NCBI GenBank assembly: GCA_015039365.1
Contig: WION01000598.1
Span: 1-29,828, forward strand
Direction of reading: 5' to 3'
From: Amanita rubescens
Lineage: Eukaryota > Basidiomycota > Agaricomycetes > Agaricales > Amanitaceae
DNA: 29,828 bases
Shown: positions 17,465-27,329 of the stretch, piece by piece
Layout: each line of letters opens with the position of its first letter
Position numbering within the stretch: position 1 is the first letter of the stretch
The notes under the pieces: model-generated
Databases searched by the model: none
The model's input: only the letters and a program-made list of their open reading frames with translations
Told to the model about the DNA's origin: nothing
Position numbers and translations under genes: made by a program

Positions 17465-17605
17465 GTTAGAACGGGGTTCGTAGGACGAACTGGATAACTC
17501 CCAGAGACGAGCCACTGAATTTGCTGCCTATTTGCGTAGTCAAGATAACTAGCAGCTTCAACCACCCCGTTACCGGCGCTCTCTGCCCGGTTGGCTTAGA
17601 CGGAA
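17465..17605 (+). pseudogene. Fragment of the DUF6698-like gene family
   Basis: About 140 bases align with the exon at 26460-26600: GACTGGATAACTCCC, the CTTCAACCACCCCGT block and the CTCTG(C/T)CCGG(T/C)TGGC block are shared in order. Reading frames are interrupted by small indels. It is a relic of a relative of the gene at 26242-27329. Confidence 0.7.
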
Positions 17606-17611
17606 AGATCC

Positions 17612-17811
17612 GTAGTGACTTAAGTGTGTCATTTCGCTAAATTTGCGTCTCGCACGCTGAATGACCCCTCTAGTTCTGTATCTCCTCTATAGAAAGTTGC
17701 TCAATGGAATTCTGAAGCATTCCCTTCAATACGTCCGGCCCTAATACCGCGTCGATCGCCTTCTTGCTGACGTTGTGTGCGTTGGCGGCGCGTTCTCTCT
17801 TATTCGGCACA
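17612..17811 (+). repeat. Diverged direct repeat, copy 1 (~200 bp)
   Basis: Shares ordered blocks with 17910-18111: AAGTGTG(T/C), GCGTCTCG(C/T)ACGCT, ATATAAAGTTG-like, GACGTTGT(G/T)(T/C)GTGTTGG-like and ATTCGGCA at the end. Offset is about 300 bases. No ORF is shared convincingly. Confidence 0.6.
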
Positions 17812-17909
17812 TACAACCCTCTACCATCAGCTTCTCGCTCTTTTCTTCATTTATAATGCATCCTCCAACTTTCTATGCACGAAACAAGCATCCCGTGCCG
17901 TTCCTTCTA

Positions 17910-18111
17910 TCATGAGGCTTGTAAGTGTGCCGTTTCTCTTAATTCGCGTCTCGTACGCTAACCTCTGCTTTTAATTTCATATCTCCGCGATATAAAGTTG
18001 CATAGTTCGTTTCTCTGCAATTTTACTCAATATAGTCAGTCATAATATTACCTCGTTCGCCCTCCAGCCGACGTTGTTCGTGTTGGCCAGCGCGATCGCC
18101 CAATTCGGCAG
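17910..18111 (+). repeat. Diverged direct repeat, copy 2 (~200 bp)
   Basis: Partner of 17612-17811. Its end is followed by GTACGT and, about 55 bases on, by AATTACAG, which look like splice sites, so the duplicated block could include exons of an unrecognised small gene. Confidence 0.6.
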
Positions 18112-18925
18112 GTACGTCACGCGTGACCACCCTCTTTCTTCCTTCCTTTGCATAATTACAGGTGGCGCTTTTTGCCTGTTCTGGCAACCTCTGTTTGGCT
18201 CTGTTTGTGTGCTCTCTCATTCTCTCTGACTTTCCCTGCTCCCCGCTTGCGCTATGTTATATATGCTCTAGTACATACATACCACATGTCTGTGATTTCC
18301 GTGTCATTTTCCTCCAACCACAGTATTTTCATTTCTTGTCTTCCGCTTCGGCTCGGCGCTGCTAGGTCGAACGTCACCGGTCACCCGGGCCCGTCTCGCC
18401 GACGACTGTGCCGCACAGCCATGCCCATGGGTCCCCATATCTATGCGTTTTGTAGTGACATACATGTTGTAACACGAGAGCGATACGTCTAGCTTGTTAG
18501 CTTGCGCGCGTGCTCGGATGTGGATACCTGAGTCTATACCTGAGTCTAGTAGGACAATCGTTAGCTTGCGATGGCCGAGCGTGCGATGACGGATTCCTCA
18601 CCGGATACTAATCAATAACCCGTCACTATCATGGCCCGCCCCTTCCACAAGAGTGACCGCTGTAGTAGAAGCTGACAATATGGCACTACCAATGAATGCA
18701 TATCCGACATTGAGTTTAAGTGTGAGAACAGTGTTTTGAAAAGTTGTTGAGCAATGGGACTTAAAGTTCTTTATGCTCACCGTTCACCGCAAACAATTTA
18801 TGTAATTAATTTCAAGTTTCCCTGACATAAGCGCGCTGCAGAGTACATCCTAGCATCATAGTATACGGTGTGAGTCTGTGCTAGCATTAATATGGATGCA
18901 AGAAAGACTAGCTAGATAAGCCTCA
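18112..18925. other. No gene assigned
   Basis: Pyrimidine-rich plus strand with short hydrophobic ORFs (18148-18492) lacking recognisable motifs. Near 18520-18550 the block ACCTGAGTCTA is repeated in tandem. A 60-codon minus-strand ORF at 18598-18780 is downstream of the TET/JBP-like gene and may be 3' flank. Confidence 0.4.
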
Positions 18926-20291
18926 CTAAAGATCTACCAGGTGAGCAAGCCCACAGTCCCTCCACAAGCTAGTGTGAGTGAAGTGGGGGATACTTATGCG
19001 TTGGCCACCTTCCCATTCTTCTATCTCATGTGCTAAGACTCGTCCTCTAAGCAGAACAAAATCCCCGGGGAGGAGTCGCACTCGCAAATTAAGTTGTTGG
19101 AAAAAGAGATAACCTCCTTTAGTGAAATTGCCCGCAGCGTAAAGGCCTGCATAGGCCAATTTTGGGTCTTGGGAATCAACATGCCTTCCTGAAAGGCGGT
19201 TGAATAGAAGTTCCCGACCCTCTAGCAGGAGAGGGTCGACACTGTCCCAAACAGCCAATGATGGATGTTTCTCCTTGGACGCTTTGCTGAGTTGGGTGAG
19301 TGCATCGTAAAAAATTGGATCCACTAATCTGATGGCTTCGTTAACCTTCCTGGACAGAAGATCTAACTTTTGGTACAGCTGTGCCGTGTTGGAGAACACC
19401 CCACCAGAGGCTAAACAATCTGCTGATGGTACCACCTTGCCCTTGTGCTTTCAACGTATTAACTTAGGATAAAATAGGTGTCAAAGGCTGGACATACCTC
19501 TTGCCCAATTGCAAACCAGCCTTTGACAATGCGAATTTCTCCACTAACCTCCCCAGGCCGTTCAATATACTTGCCGGCTTTGTCAGCGCTAGTGGCTGAC
19601 TTGCCTGTATGGGGTTTACAAAGAGTAGCATAATCCAAGGCGCTTTGGGTGATCATGGCCTGCAAATGTTAATATCAACCTCTTTGGGGGGGGGAATGAT
19701 GGAAAGGAGACTAACTGTACCACTCTTATCTGTCAACTTGGGGATGGTAGCTACCAATACATATCCATCCTCACTCCAAAGTCTTCGAGGGGTGTCATCA
19801 TCCCAGCACATTGTTGATTTCAATGGTACTTTCTGCTTCCGTTTTTTGGCAGCACGCTCAAAATTGAAGGGTATTGTTACTTCGGTGGTGGATCAATCAG
19901 CTAGTGTCACGTCGGCATTTAAGAAAGGGATTACCATACCTTCATTCAGGGCCATTTTATCTCCCATCTTTTGGACCAGGCGTAATCCTGCAGCAGCATT
20001 CATTCGCCTCTTACCCCTCCACCTGAATCTTTTCTTTCCCAGTTCCCCCTCCCCCTCCCTTTCTTCATCCCCTAGCTCTCCGTTGAATAACTCATCCTCA
20101 ACCTGCCTAAACAGCTTATCAGGAATGGGCTTTGTGTATCTGATGATGAAAGGATGAGGATTGAGAGAGAGACAACCTTGATATGCTTGCCTTTCAGTGA
20201 TGTCATTCTTAGGTTTACATAACCTTTTCAGCGCAGCCTGGAGCCCATGATCTCTCCTACGTGTTAGGCTTGTGGTGGGGGACTTGTCTAC
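18926..20291 (-). CDS. TET/JBP-like 2OG-Fe(II) dioxygenase (~399 aa visible)
   Basis: Exon model: complement of 18926-19447, 19498-19659, 19716-19879 and 19940 to about 20291. Introns of 50, 56 and 60 bases keep the frame. The last exon holds the catalytic core: GRHVDSQDP gives H-x-D, GYLFFQQLNLRVRLLPGDFV is the second strand set, LLRGRVLAHEIEEW gives the distal His, and GGQRISIPHFTHTSLW gives the Arg that binds 2-oxoglutarate. The preceding exons (ALDYATLCKP, KYIERPGEVSGE, KGWFAIGQE) match the N-terminal extension I associate with the fungal Tet_JBP family. Such enzymes oxidise 5-methylcytosine or thymine, and fungal copies are reported to be expanded and linked to KDZ-type transposons. No transposase is seen here. 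The 5' end is uncertain: an acceptor-like TGTGTAG lies at about 20292 and I found no first exon with an ATG. No lesion is visible. Confidence 0.72.
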
Positions 20292-20371
20292 CTACACATA
20301 GTTGGTCAATACAAGTAGTTGGTCAGACTTCTCTTAATCCTCTTGATAGTCTGACTAGTTCGCCTTTTACG

Positions 20372-20465
20372 TTGTGGGCCAGAAGAAGCTCTGAAGCTCC
20401 ACAACAGCGAATTAGTATCTATCTCTTGAATTGCGCGCCAGAAGAAGCTCTGAAGCAGCACAACA
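20372..20465. repeat. 35 bp direct repeat, period 59
   Basis: 20372-20406 and 20431-20465 differ at few positions and share CCAGAAGAAGCTCTGAAGC. They lie just upstream of the TET/JBP-like gene as modelled and could belong to its promoter or to an undetected 5' exon. Confidence 0.8.
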
Positions 20466-21633
20466 TAGATCAAGACACCAAGAGGGGGGGAACAGAGCCG
20501 TTATCATAACTAGCCATACCTTGGGCATAACGAGTGCCCTGATAGAATTCGGCATGATGTCACCTGCTGATGATGAATAAGGATAAATCCTTACGTTTAG
20601 AATGTGCTCGGTGTATGCAGAGTACGTAGATGGAACCTAGAGGAAAGGACTTTGTTCAATTGAACCACATTATTTGCGTGAAAAGGCTCACCAGGAAAAT
20701 CACCAAAGTCCCACAGTTTCCGAGTATCTCCTGCTAGCTACTGCTAAGCCTTGTGGAGCAAGTGGCCACCGCTGCAGTGTGTCAGTATGATAGTATTGTG
20801 AGACACTTGCGGGACCGGTCGGAGGAAACCGGAAGCGGCGAGTATGGTAGTTCTAAGCGAGCCGAGGTAGGAGGCGAGCGTAGAATGTAGTCTACGTGTG
20901 AGAAGGCGAGGTGGCTGTGCCATCACCTTTTTCTCTCCCAGCCACCTCGCAGTCAGAGCAGCTCGGTCACTTCACAGCAGCCTCCCGTTTCTCTTTCGCA
21001 CCCACCCGCCACTCCCTCTCTCTGGTTCGAACTAAGGAAGGCAAGAAAGCACCTTCCCCTCTTCTTAGTCCGACGCTGCCGGAGAATCGCAAGGCTGACC
21101 AGTTCGGCGCCCGCCCGCCCTCACAGCTCGCCTTGCCGACCCCCAGCGTTTCGGGCCGGGAGTCCCTCCCGGGGGCTTCGCCCACCCACTATCTCTCAAT
21201 GTACATATCACCTTAGCGATAGCAGTACATAACTACTATACAACGTCAAAATTTCTTACTATAACTTCCCTACTAGCTAAATACCAACTTTGCATAATGT
21301 CTTTCTCTTTATCCGAGTTTCCTCACACTCGGGCCCACCTCTCGGAAGTGCACCAAAGCTTCGATACATGTAGATGATTAGGTAAGTCATGACACAGCCT
21401 GTGGTGACTGCCAGTGCAGCCGCGTCTAACTCGCCCTTCATCTGTCATTAACGTCGGCGGTAGCGGTAGCGGCAGTGCTGTTCGTGATGGCTTGCGGTTT
21501 GAGTCTCATCAAATATAACTTTAATGTGCTCAACAATGCCCAGTATTTGGATTCAAAAGCACCACTCATCGTGGCTGCCTCAGGCTGCTGACTTATCTTT
21601 TCTTCTCTCCGCCCTCCCAGAATGCTTTTTCCA
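20466..21633. other. No gene assigned
   Basis: About 1.2 kb without convincing coding sequence. 20950-21190 is strongly pyrimidine-rich on the plus strand. A GGTTCGAAC block near 21025 resembles a tRNA B box but has no A box or clover leaf around it. Confidence 0.45.
20906..20950. other. Perfect 12 bp inverted repeat (hairpin)
   Basis: GCGAGGTGGCTG at 20906-20917 pairs with CAGCCACCTCGC at 20939-20950 across a 21-base loop. Purpose unknown. Confidence 0.8.
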
Positions 21634-21718
21634 TCCTCAAGACCACTGCGTAGAAAGCACAGGAGTTAGACGTTGTGACGTCGTTCCAATGGCTAGACTC
21701 TTGGGTCACCTTTTCTCT
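21634..21718 (+). repeat. Dispersed ~85 bp motif, copy B (PQ..H.xESTGVRR)
   Basis: Reads PQDHCVESTGVRRCDV, followed by GGCTAGACTCTTGGGTCACC. It matches 3359-3444 (inverted) closely and 23001-23080 more weakly. It lies within a 105-codon open frame (21524-21841). Confidence 0.55.
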
Positions 21719-23000
21719 CCCAAACATGGGCACGTACTCTACTTTTTTCAATCTGAACAGCCCTGTCTCAAATCTAGCTTCGTCGGTCCAGCGACGAGCA
21801 GGCGGTATCTTCCCGTCAGTTCTTTTTGTGATAGACTCTAATCTGGCACTTTTCATGTGGATTCAATGCCTCTCGGGCCATTACTCCTTGGCCCGACTTC
21901 TAGGAGGTGAAACGACAAGTGACCTAAAAAAATACTCAGAAGTTCGAAGGCGTCATCAAAGTATGATATCGCAGAGCTCTGTTTTGCCGTGACGAAGCGG
22001 TGGAGGATCAGAGAGAGTCGAGGATCACGCAAAGACATTTCGTAGAAGCAACAGGGAATGCCACTTGTATTGATGAAGGTAAATACTAGCATGTTTAATT
22101 TATGTCCACTTTGAATCTCCACTTCCCTCAGACGGTCCAGGAAACGGCAGACAAGAGTGTCCCTTATTTAACATTCATTGAATTCAATAACGACAACAAC
22201 GATGTTGGAAAAATTGCTGTCCTGCTCATGATTGATGGCCCTTTCAGCTTTGAGATGATACGGAGGTGGTTGCTTTCACGTTCGTTCTCAATGGCCGATG
22301 GGCTAACACTGATCCTCAACCTCTCTGCTTCATTTCCATCATGGAGTTCCGATCGCTCATCTTCTGCAGCACCCACCTTATCTTCTCGCCGACTGAGTGA
22401 AGGATGTCACTCTACGTGAGGAGATTTACCTATCTTAAGGAAAATGTGACCGGACGGTGACGCTATACGGCACCAATCTCAGTTCAGGCACTAAAATCTG
22501 TATACCGGGCGTTGGCGATGTAGACATGAACTCTAAGTTGTTGATTCATGTGCCCATGAGCGACGTTGGTGGCGCCATGTATGACAGACGAAGCGTGGAT
22601 CACGATTCCTGGAAGTTTCATGAGGAACACTGAAGGTGCGTTGCATGCACATTTCACGGTATCTTCCCGCATGCTGATCTGCCCCACAGTTCCACAAGAT
22701 GAAGGTCAACAGTCATGGACCTCGATGTGGCACGCTGGATGTCGTTTCCAAGAGCCAAATTTACCCGTTCGGATCTTCCCGGCCAATTGAAGTGGAGGGG
22801 AACGACGGAGATGGTATGGAAGATGATGATATAAGCTCGGGATAGCTGGGGGCGGGAAGGTTGTCCGCACGGCAAGTAATGTCTACGGTAGACTGTTTCA
22901 AAGCCAATCCGAGAGGGAAAACAAACAGAGAGTGTGTGTGCCAAACAGAGAGCCCAAACAGAGAGAGGTGCTCACCATCGCAGCCATAATTTCTTATCAT
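21719..23000. other. No gene assigned
   Basis: Several plus-strand open stretches (ends 21841, 22419, 22790) have exon-like borders, for example TTCCCTCAG before 22132, but translate to nothing I recognise. It could be a decayed multi-exon gene lying between copies B and C of the dispersed motif. Confidence 0.35.
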
Positions 23001-23080
23001 CCTCAGGAGCACCGCACAGAAGCCGCTGGAGTTAGACTTCACGTCCCTCTTGCTAGCCCTCGTTCCATCCTTTCTCAACC
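23001..23080 (+). repeat. Dispersed ~85 bp motif, copy C
   Basis: Reads PQEHRTEAAGVRLHVP in the same frame relation as copies A and B. The downstream GCTAG block is partly kept. Most diverged of the three. From 23081 to 23320 nothing further is assigned. Confidence 0.45.
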
Positions 23081-23320
23081 AAATACGTGCATTGACAAGT
23101 ACGCTGGGCGGACTTCCCTTGAGTGTGCTCCCGCCAAGTGCTAGGCTTGGCAGTTCCCACTGGTGTGGCACCCCCTCTTTTTTCAGGATCTACTCATGCA
23201 CCAGCTGGGATTTTGGACTTCTCTTAGATATATCTATCGATCTAGAAGGATATGTATGAACAGCATTCTGATAGAGAAAAAAATCCTTCAATGGTATTTT
23301 TGCCACTGTGCTTCCCGGGG

Positions 23321-24416
23321 TCAGTCGGATAGCTCCGAGTCCGAATCAGACTCATCCGTCGTTTGCGGCCTGCAGCAATGTTTATGAAGCATGTGATGTG
23401 TAGTGATGAACCCACACGCGTCACACTTGACGAACAAGCCGAGGAATTGCTCCTCGGTTAATCCAGGCTTCTCCTTAATCTCCAGCTGCCATAAATTCCA
23501 CCAGTCGGTTCGGTGACACAAATCCGTCCCTTCAAACCCAGGAGCAGGGAAGGGTGGGTCCATCATATCTGCTGCACGCTTTTCATCATGATCGATCCAT
23601 GTTTCAAGGGATATCCTCTACATACCAACTGGAGCATATGTCCTCTTCAGCCACCCTATGGCTAACCCCGCCACCTCCTTTTCGGTGAAGACTTGCGGAG
23701 GACAGGGTGTACCTTGTAATCCAGGCTCATAGTAAGTGCCAGATTGGTGTAGAACCAAAAATGTTAGAAACTAACCTCTCAAGGGATAGGTCTTTAAAAA
23801 GATACCGTTCTTGGGGTATATCCTCTCTATTGGTACTGCGCGAGGAAGGCTTCAGTTCTCTCTATGCCAAAGGACTTGTTAAATGAAGACCAACCCAAAT
23901 AACCGCACTGGTGCTTCGCACATTCGGCGACATACTCTCCTTTGTAGGGACCATCTAAAGCTAAGTAGATGGCTGCTTCCTTATACAGTGATTTTTTGCT
24001 GAACCGTTCCAACAGGGGGCATAGGCATCCCGGCCCAAGGTACTCGTGAGTTTGACGATATTGGCACAATCTGTCTGGTGGTACACGGGCTCCGTCATTG
24101 ATGGGCCTGTGGAGACAAGTTCAAGAATCATGGCAATCGTGGAAGTCATCGTTACTTGCCAATAATGCGTGACTAAGTCCTGTTTGGCTGGATCGTAGGA
24201 CAAGACGCGGTGAGTCGACTCATTGACAGCATACAGCAACTTTTGTCTATAGGTTGGGATAGTTGAGAATGGTAACGGTCTAGGATTTCTGGACATATTG
24301 GGATAGATTTCAAGCTTGAGCTGGTCGGTGTCCAATTTCAGCACCGGATGATGTTGATGTCTCTGGCTAGGAATAGGCTCTTATATTTGAGTCGGGGCCC
24401 AGTCATAACGAGTCAT
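23321..24416 (-). pseudogene. Cys-rich zinc-finger-like protein, tandem copy 1 (stop at codon 12)
   Basis: Five exons: complement of 23321-23568, 23626-23712, 23776-23835, 23895-24106 and 24160-24416. All phases agree, giving 288 codons including the stop. The first intron has a GC donor (GCAAGT); the others are GT-AG. Exon 2 contains GPGCLCPLLE and YVAECAKHQCGYL; the last exon contains CDACGF, then HHMLHKHCC, a likely C2HC or C2H2 zinc site, and an acidic tail. The frame from MTRYDWAPTQI meets TAA at 24381-24383, so either the product starts later (M at 24344) or the gene is dead. I recall this as a repeated agaricomycete family without known function. The neighbour at 24775-25839 is its tandem paralogue. 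Confidence 0.62.
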
Positions 24417-24774
24417 CTTGGTGTCCCTGAGCAATCCGTCTCCCACGCGGTTTGCCATTGAACGCGTTGACCAAGGACAGCAGGAGAACAACCCCTGCAC
24501 TTGACGAATATAAAATAAAATGTTCTAGTTCAAATGTTGACAATTGTGGGCGATCTTTTCGTAATGCCGCCAACTTACATCGATCAGGCTTTGGAAATCC
24601 CCGCGCACATAAATAGCATATGAACCCTCTTCGTCTATTGAGGAGCATATTCAAGAGGATCCGGATAATGGCAAGAGTATGGATAGATGCTCTAACAAAG
24701 GGGGAAAAGGGGTGGAAAATCATGAAGTTTGCTCAAAGGAATACTAAATACTGCTGAACTTTGCTACTCCAGAC
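24417..24774. other. Spacer between tandem paralogues
   Basis: A 106-codon minus-strand ORF (24403-24723) overlaps the start of the downstream copy but has no recognisable motif. It probably contains the promoter of copy 1. Confidence 0.4.
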
Positions 24775-25839
24775 TCACACACAGGTATGCTCGTAGAACA
24801 ACCGATGCATGATGATGAGCTTGCATACGTCACACTGGACGAACAAGCCTAGGAATTCCTCTTCGGCCAGTCCAGGCCTATGAAAACTGCCAACCTTTTG
24901 GAATCTCCGCCAGTCAGTCAGAGTCCGACTCTTCTTCAATGCAGGGAATGGTGGGTCGACCAGACCTATTCCGCAGTCATCGTGACCAATCCACATTAGT
25001 AGGATTATCATCACATACCGGCTTGCTCATGTGTCCTCTTCGGCGGCCTTGTGGTGGTCGCGGGCTCCACCCCATCAGGGAAGACTTCTGTGAGGCAGGG
25101 CCCCTCAACATCAGCCCTCACCTCGTTCTTGGCAAAGACTTCCGGAGGGTAAGGCGTACCGACATCTTGCAACCCAGGCTCGTAAGTCAACCTAGAATCG
25201 AAAACCTGGATACTAACCTCGCAGGGGATATGCTTTCTCCGGGATCCTGCGCCTAGAATATATGTGCTCTAATGGTGCTGAGTGATACACCAGAGCATCA
25301 GTACTTGCTTCATCGAGGGCGGGAGAACGGAGACAAACCCAAGTAGCCGCAACGGTCGTCTGCACATTCGGCGACGTATTCTCCTGGGTACAGACCGTTT
25401 ACCGCCAGGTATATCGCTGCCTCCTTATGTGCTGTGAGTGGTTCTAACAGCGGACACAGGCATCCTGGCCCAATGTATTGGTGGGTTTCACGATATAGAT
25501 ACAACTTGTCCGGGGGGACTCGCTTGCCGTCTGGCAGGATGGGCCTATCGGAGATTCGGAAGGTTAGTAAAACATTGTAGTTTATCACAGGAGTTGATTA
25601 CGTGCCAGCAATGCACGACTAAGCTTTGTTTGGCAGGGTCATAGGACATTGTGCAGCGGTTCGACCTGATCGCATGCAGCAACCTCTGGCAATAGGTTGA
25701 TAATGACAGCGGCACGGGAACATTAGGCATCATGGTAAGCTTGAGCGCTAAGTGACGAATCTGATGTAGATATGTCTGGGCAGGGATGGGAAAGAAATCG
25801 AAGACTTTTATTTCAGTTGCCCCAGTCAAAGTGAGTCAC
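24775..25839 (-). pseudogene. Cys-rich zinc-finger-like protein, tandem copy 2 (N-terminal frameshift)
   Basis: Five exons collinear with copy 1: complement of 24775-24965, 25019-25165, 25218-25277, 25339-25544 and 25606 to about 25839. The first intron again starts with GC (GCACGT), at the same place and phase. Conserved points: SYDPAKQSLVVHCW, VPPDKLYLYRETHQYIGPGCLCPLLE (read in two parts), YVAECADDRCGYL, PPFPA, and CDVCKLIIMHRLFYEHTC at the end. Exon 4 is longer than in copy 1 (147 versus 87 bases). The expected start codon is GTG, and a one-base shift separates …THFDW from …ATEIKVF, so the N terminus is broken or begins at a later Met. Function unknown. It is head to head with the gene at 26242-27329. 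Confidence 0.62.
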
Positions 25840-26241
25840 TTCTGCCAGCGTCCCTGAACGTGACTCATGGCATACCAGGGTGATACAAAGGCAAAGCCTC
25901 CCTCAACTACCACTCGCTTTCGCACCTCCAATGTCTGGGGCCGAAAACGATCCTTCTCTGGTTAACGCTCTAAAGCTGGGAAGCAGAAAAAAGCCGTGAG
26001 ATTATCCAACCACCTCTCAGCTAGACATGGCATTCACAGTAGCCCAGTCGCGCAGGTGATCCTTTTGTTCACCATGGGCGACACTTTGGCAGAACGGTAC
26101 ATGCAATGTGTAACGTCCAAGCACTTATCGCAAATTCCCTCCTTCTTTTCGGCCAGGATGGGGAAGTCGCCCTAGAAACGCTCACGTCGCAGTCCGTGTT
26201 CAGCCTCTTTCTTGCATCCTGACCTTTGACATACATTTCAG
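25840..26241. other. Divergent spacer; 5' exon of the next gene not found
   Basis: Holds the 5' flank of the minus-strand gene and probably the first exon or exons of the plus-strand gene. A 33-codon ORF starts at about 26074 (MGDTLAERYMQ) but stops before the next acceptor. Confidence 0.4.
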
Positions 26242-27329
26242 GCAACGAAAGGAGTTAAACGTGTTCCAGAAACTGTTGGAAATGGTGCCCCATTTACAGG
26301 AGCGTCTTACGGAAAGTTCGGAACTTGAAGAATACATGTCGATAGCAGAATCGGTACGTCTACAACTTGAGAGCTCTCAAATTTATGCTTATCGTTTACC
26401 GTTAGCTTCAAAAAGGCTTGTCAAGCGCAAGATCGGATGACACCAAGAGTCTCAAGGGGGTCGTGCTGGACTGGATAACTCCCCGAGACAAGCCTTTGAA
26501 TCCACCGCTTTCCCGTAGCGTCAAGACAAGCCGTGGCTTCAACCACCCCGTCACCGGGGCGCTCCTCTGTCCGGCTGGCCTAGATTGGAATGATCCCGAG
26601 TGACTCACTTTCTCCCCCTCACACGTTGGTCGTGCTAATCCTCTATCATAGAACTCGCGCAAATCTTATCAGCGGTCAACTAGCTGTGAAGGGAGATCAA
26701 TGGCCGTTGATATTATACGCGAAGCAGGAGTTCGACCCTGAAGATCCATGGGATGGGCTCTTCAGAAGTGAGCTTCTTGTCTGGGTTCGTACTCGTTTGT
26801 TTTCTTTTTTGATTACTCACTACTGGGCGTGCAGGCCTTCAAGCATATCTTCACTTCACCCAGCTCTGTGGAGAAAGAGAACAAAGCGACGAGATCCGGT
26901 AACGCTCGTATCCATGGCATGACTCGGGTCACGACGGCTTCCTTAGCCTACGTTGCTACACAGGTGAGTCCGAGTCGGACTGAGCTTCAATCAACTGAAC
27001 AATCAAGCAGCTTCGTTTCGCCTTGTCATCTACATCCGTCTTCAGCCGGTCTGACACTTCAACCGACTCAGAAAAATTCTATGAGAGCGTATGGGATTTT
27101 CTGAACGATCCAGATGAGAAGAATGAGGTTACTGATTTGCTGAGCTGGTGGGATTGGTAGGTCTTTTGTCAATACATGCAGTGCCCAGTCTTCTATCTCA
27201 TATTTTTGTAGCCAGGTATTCCCCAGCTACGTGAATCGTAAAGGTGGAATAACGAAGCAAAGCGCACTAGCGAAGCTGAAGGAGAAGAGGGAAAAGCTGA
27301 AGCAATTGCAGAACGGGCGAACGTCGTGA
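26242..27329 (+). CDS. DUF6698-like hypothetical protein, 5' end unresolved
   Basis: Six exons join in frame: 26242-26353, 26406-26599, 26652-26784, 26835-26963, 27011-27156 and 27212-27329. Introns are 47-55 bases with GT-AG ends. The product reads FQKLLEMVPHLQERL, ARSDDTKSLKGVVLDWITP, KTSRGFNHPVTGALLCPAGL, GDQWPLILYA, WAFKHIFTSPSSVEKE, TRSGNARIHGMTRVT, FSRSDTSTDSEKFYES and a basic C terminus (LAKLKEKREKLKQLQ). These blocks match a basidiomycete-specific family that I recall as DUF6698; the number should be checked. Members are multi-copy, and a fragment lies at 17465-17605. Function is unknown. Exon 26242 starts in phase 2, so at least one upstream exon is missing from the model. No stop or frameshift is seen in the visible part. 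Confidence 0.68.

Noticed and set aside
18598..18780. 60-codon minus-strand ORF downstream of the TET/JBP-like gene
   Set aside because: Short, without a recognisable domain; more likely 3' flank.
21025..21034. tRNA B-box-like GGTTCGAAC
   Set aside because: No A box at the right distance and no clover-leaf pairing; not called as a tRNA or SINE.
22102..22419. 105-codon plus-strand ORF with an acceptor-like CAG upstream
   Set aside because: Could be an exon, but the translation matches nothing and flanking exons could not be joined convincingly.
24403..24723. 106-codon minus-strand ORF
   Set aside because: Overlaps the start of the zinc-finger-like copy 1 in another frame and has no paralogue upstream of copy 2.
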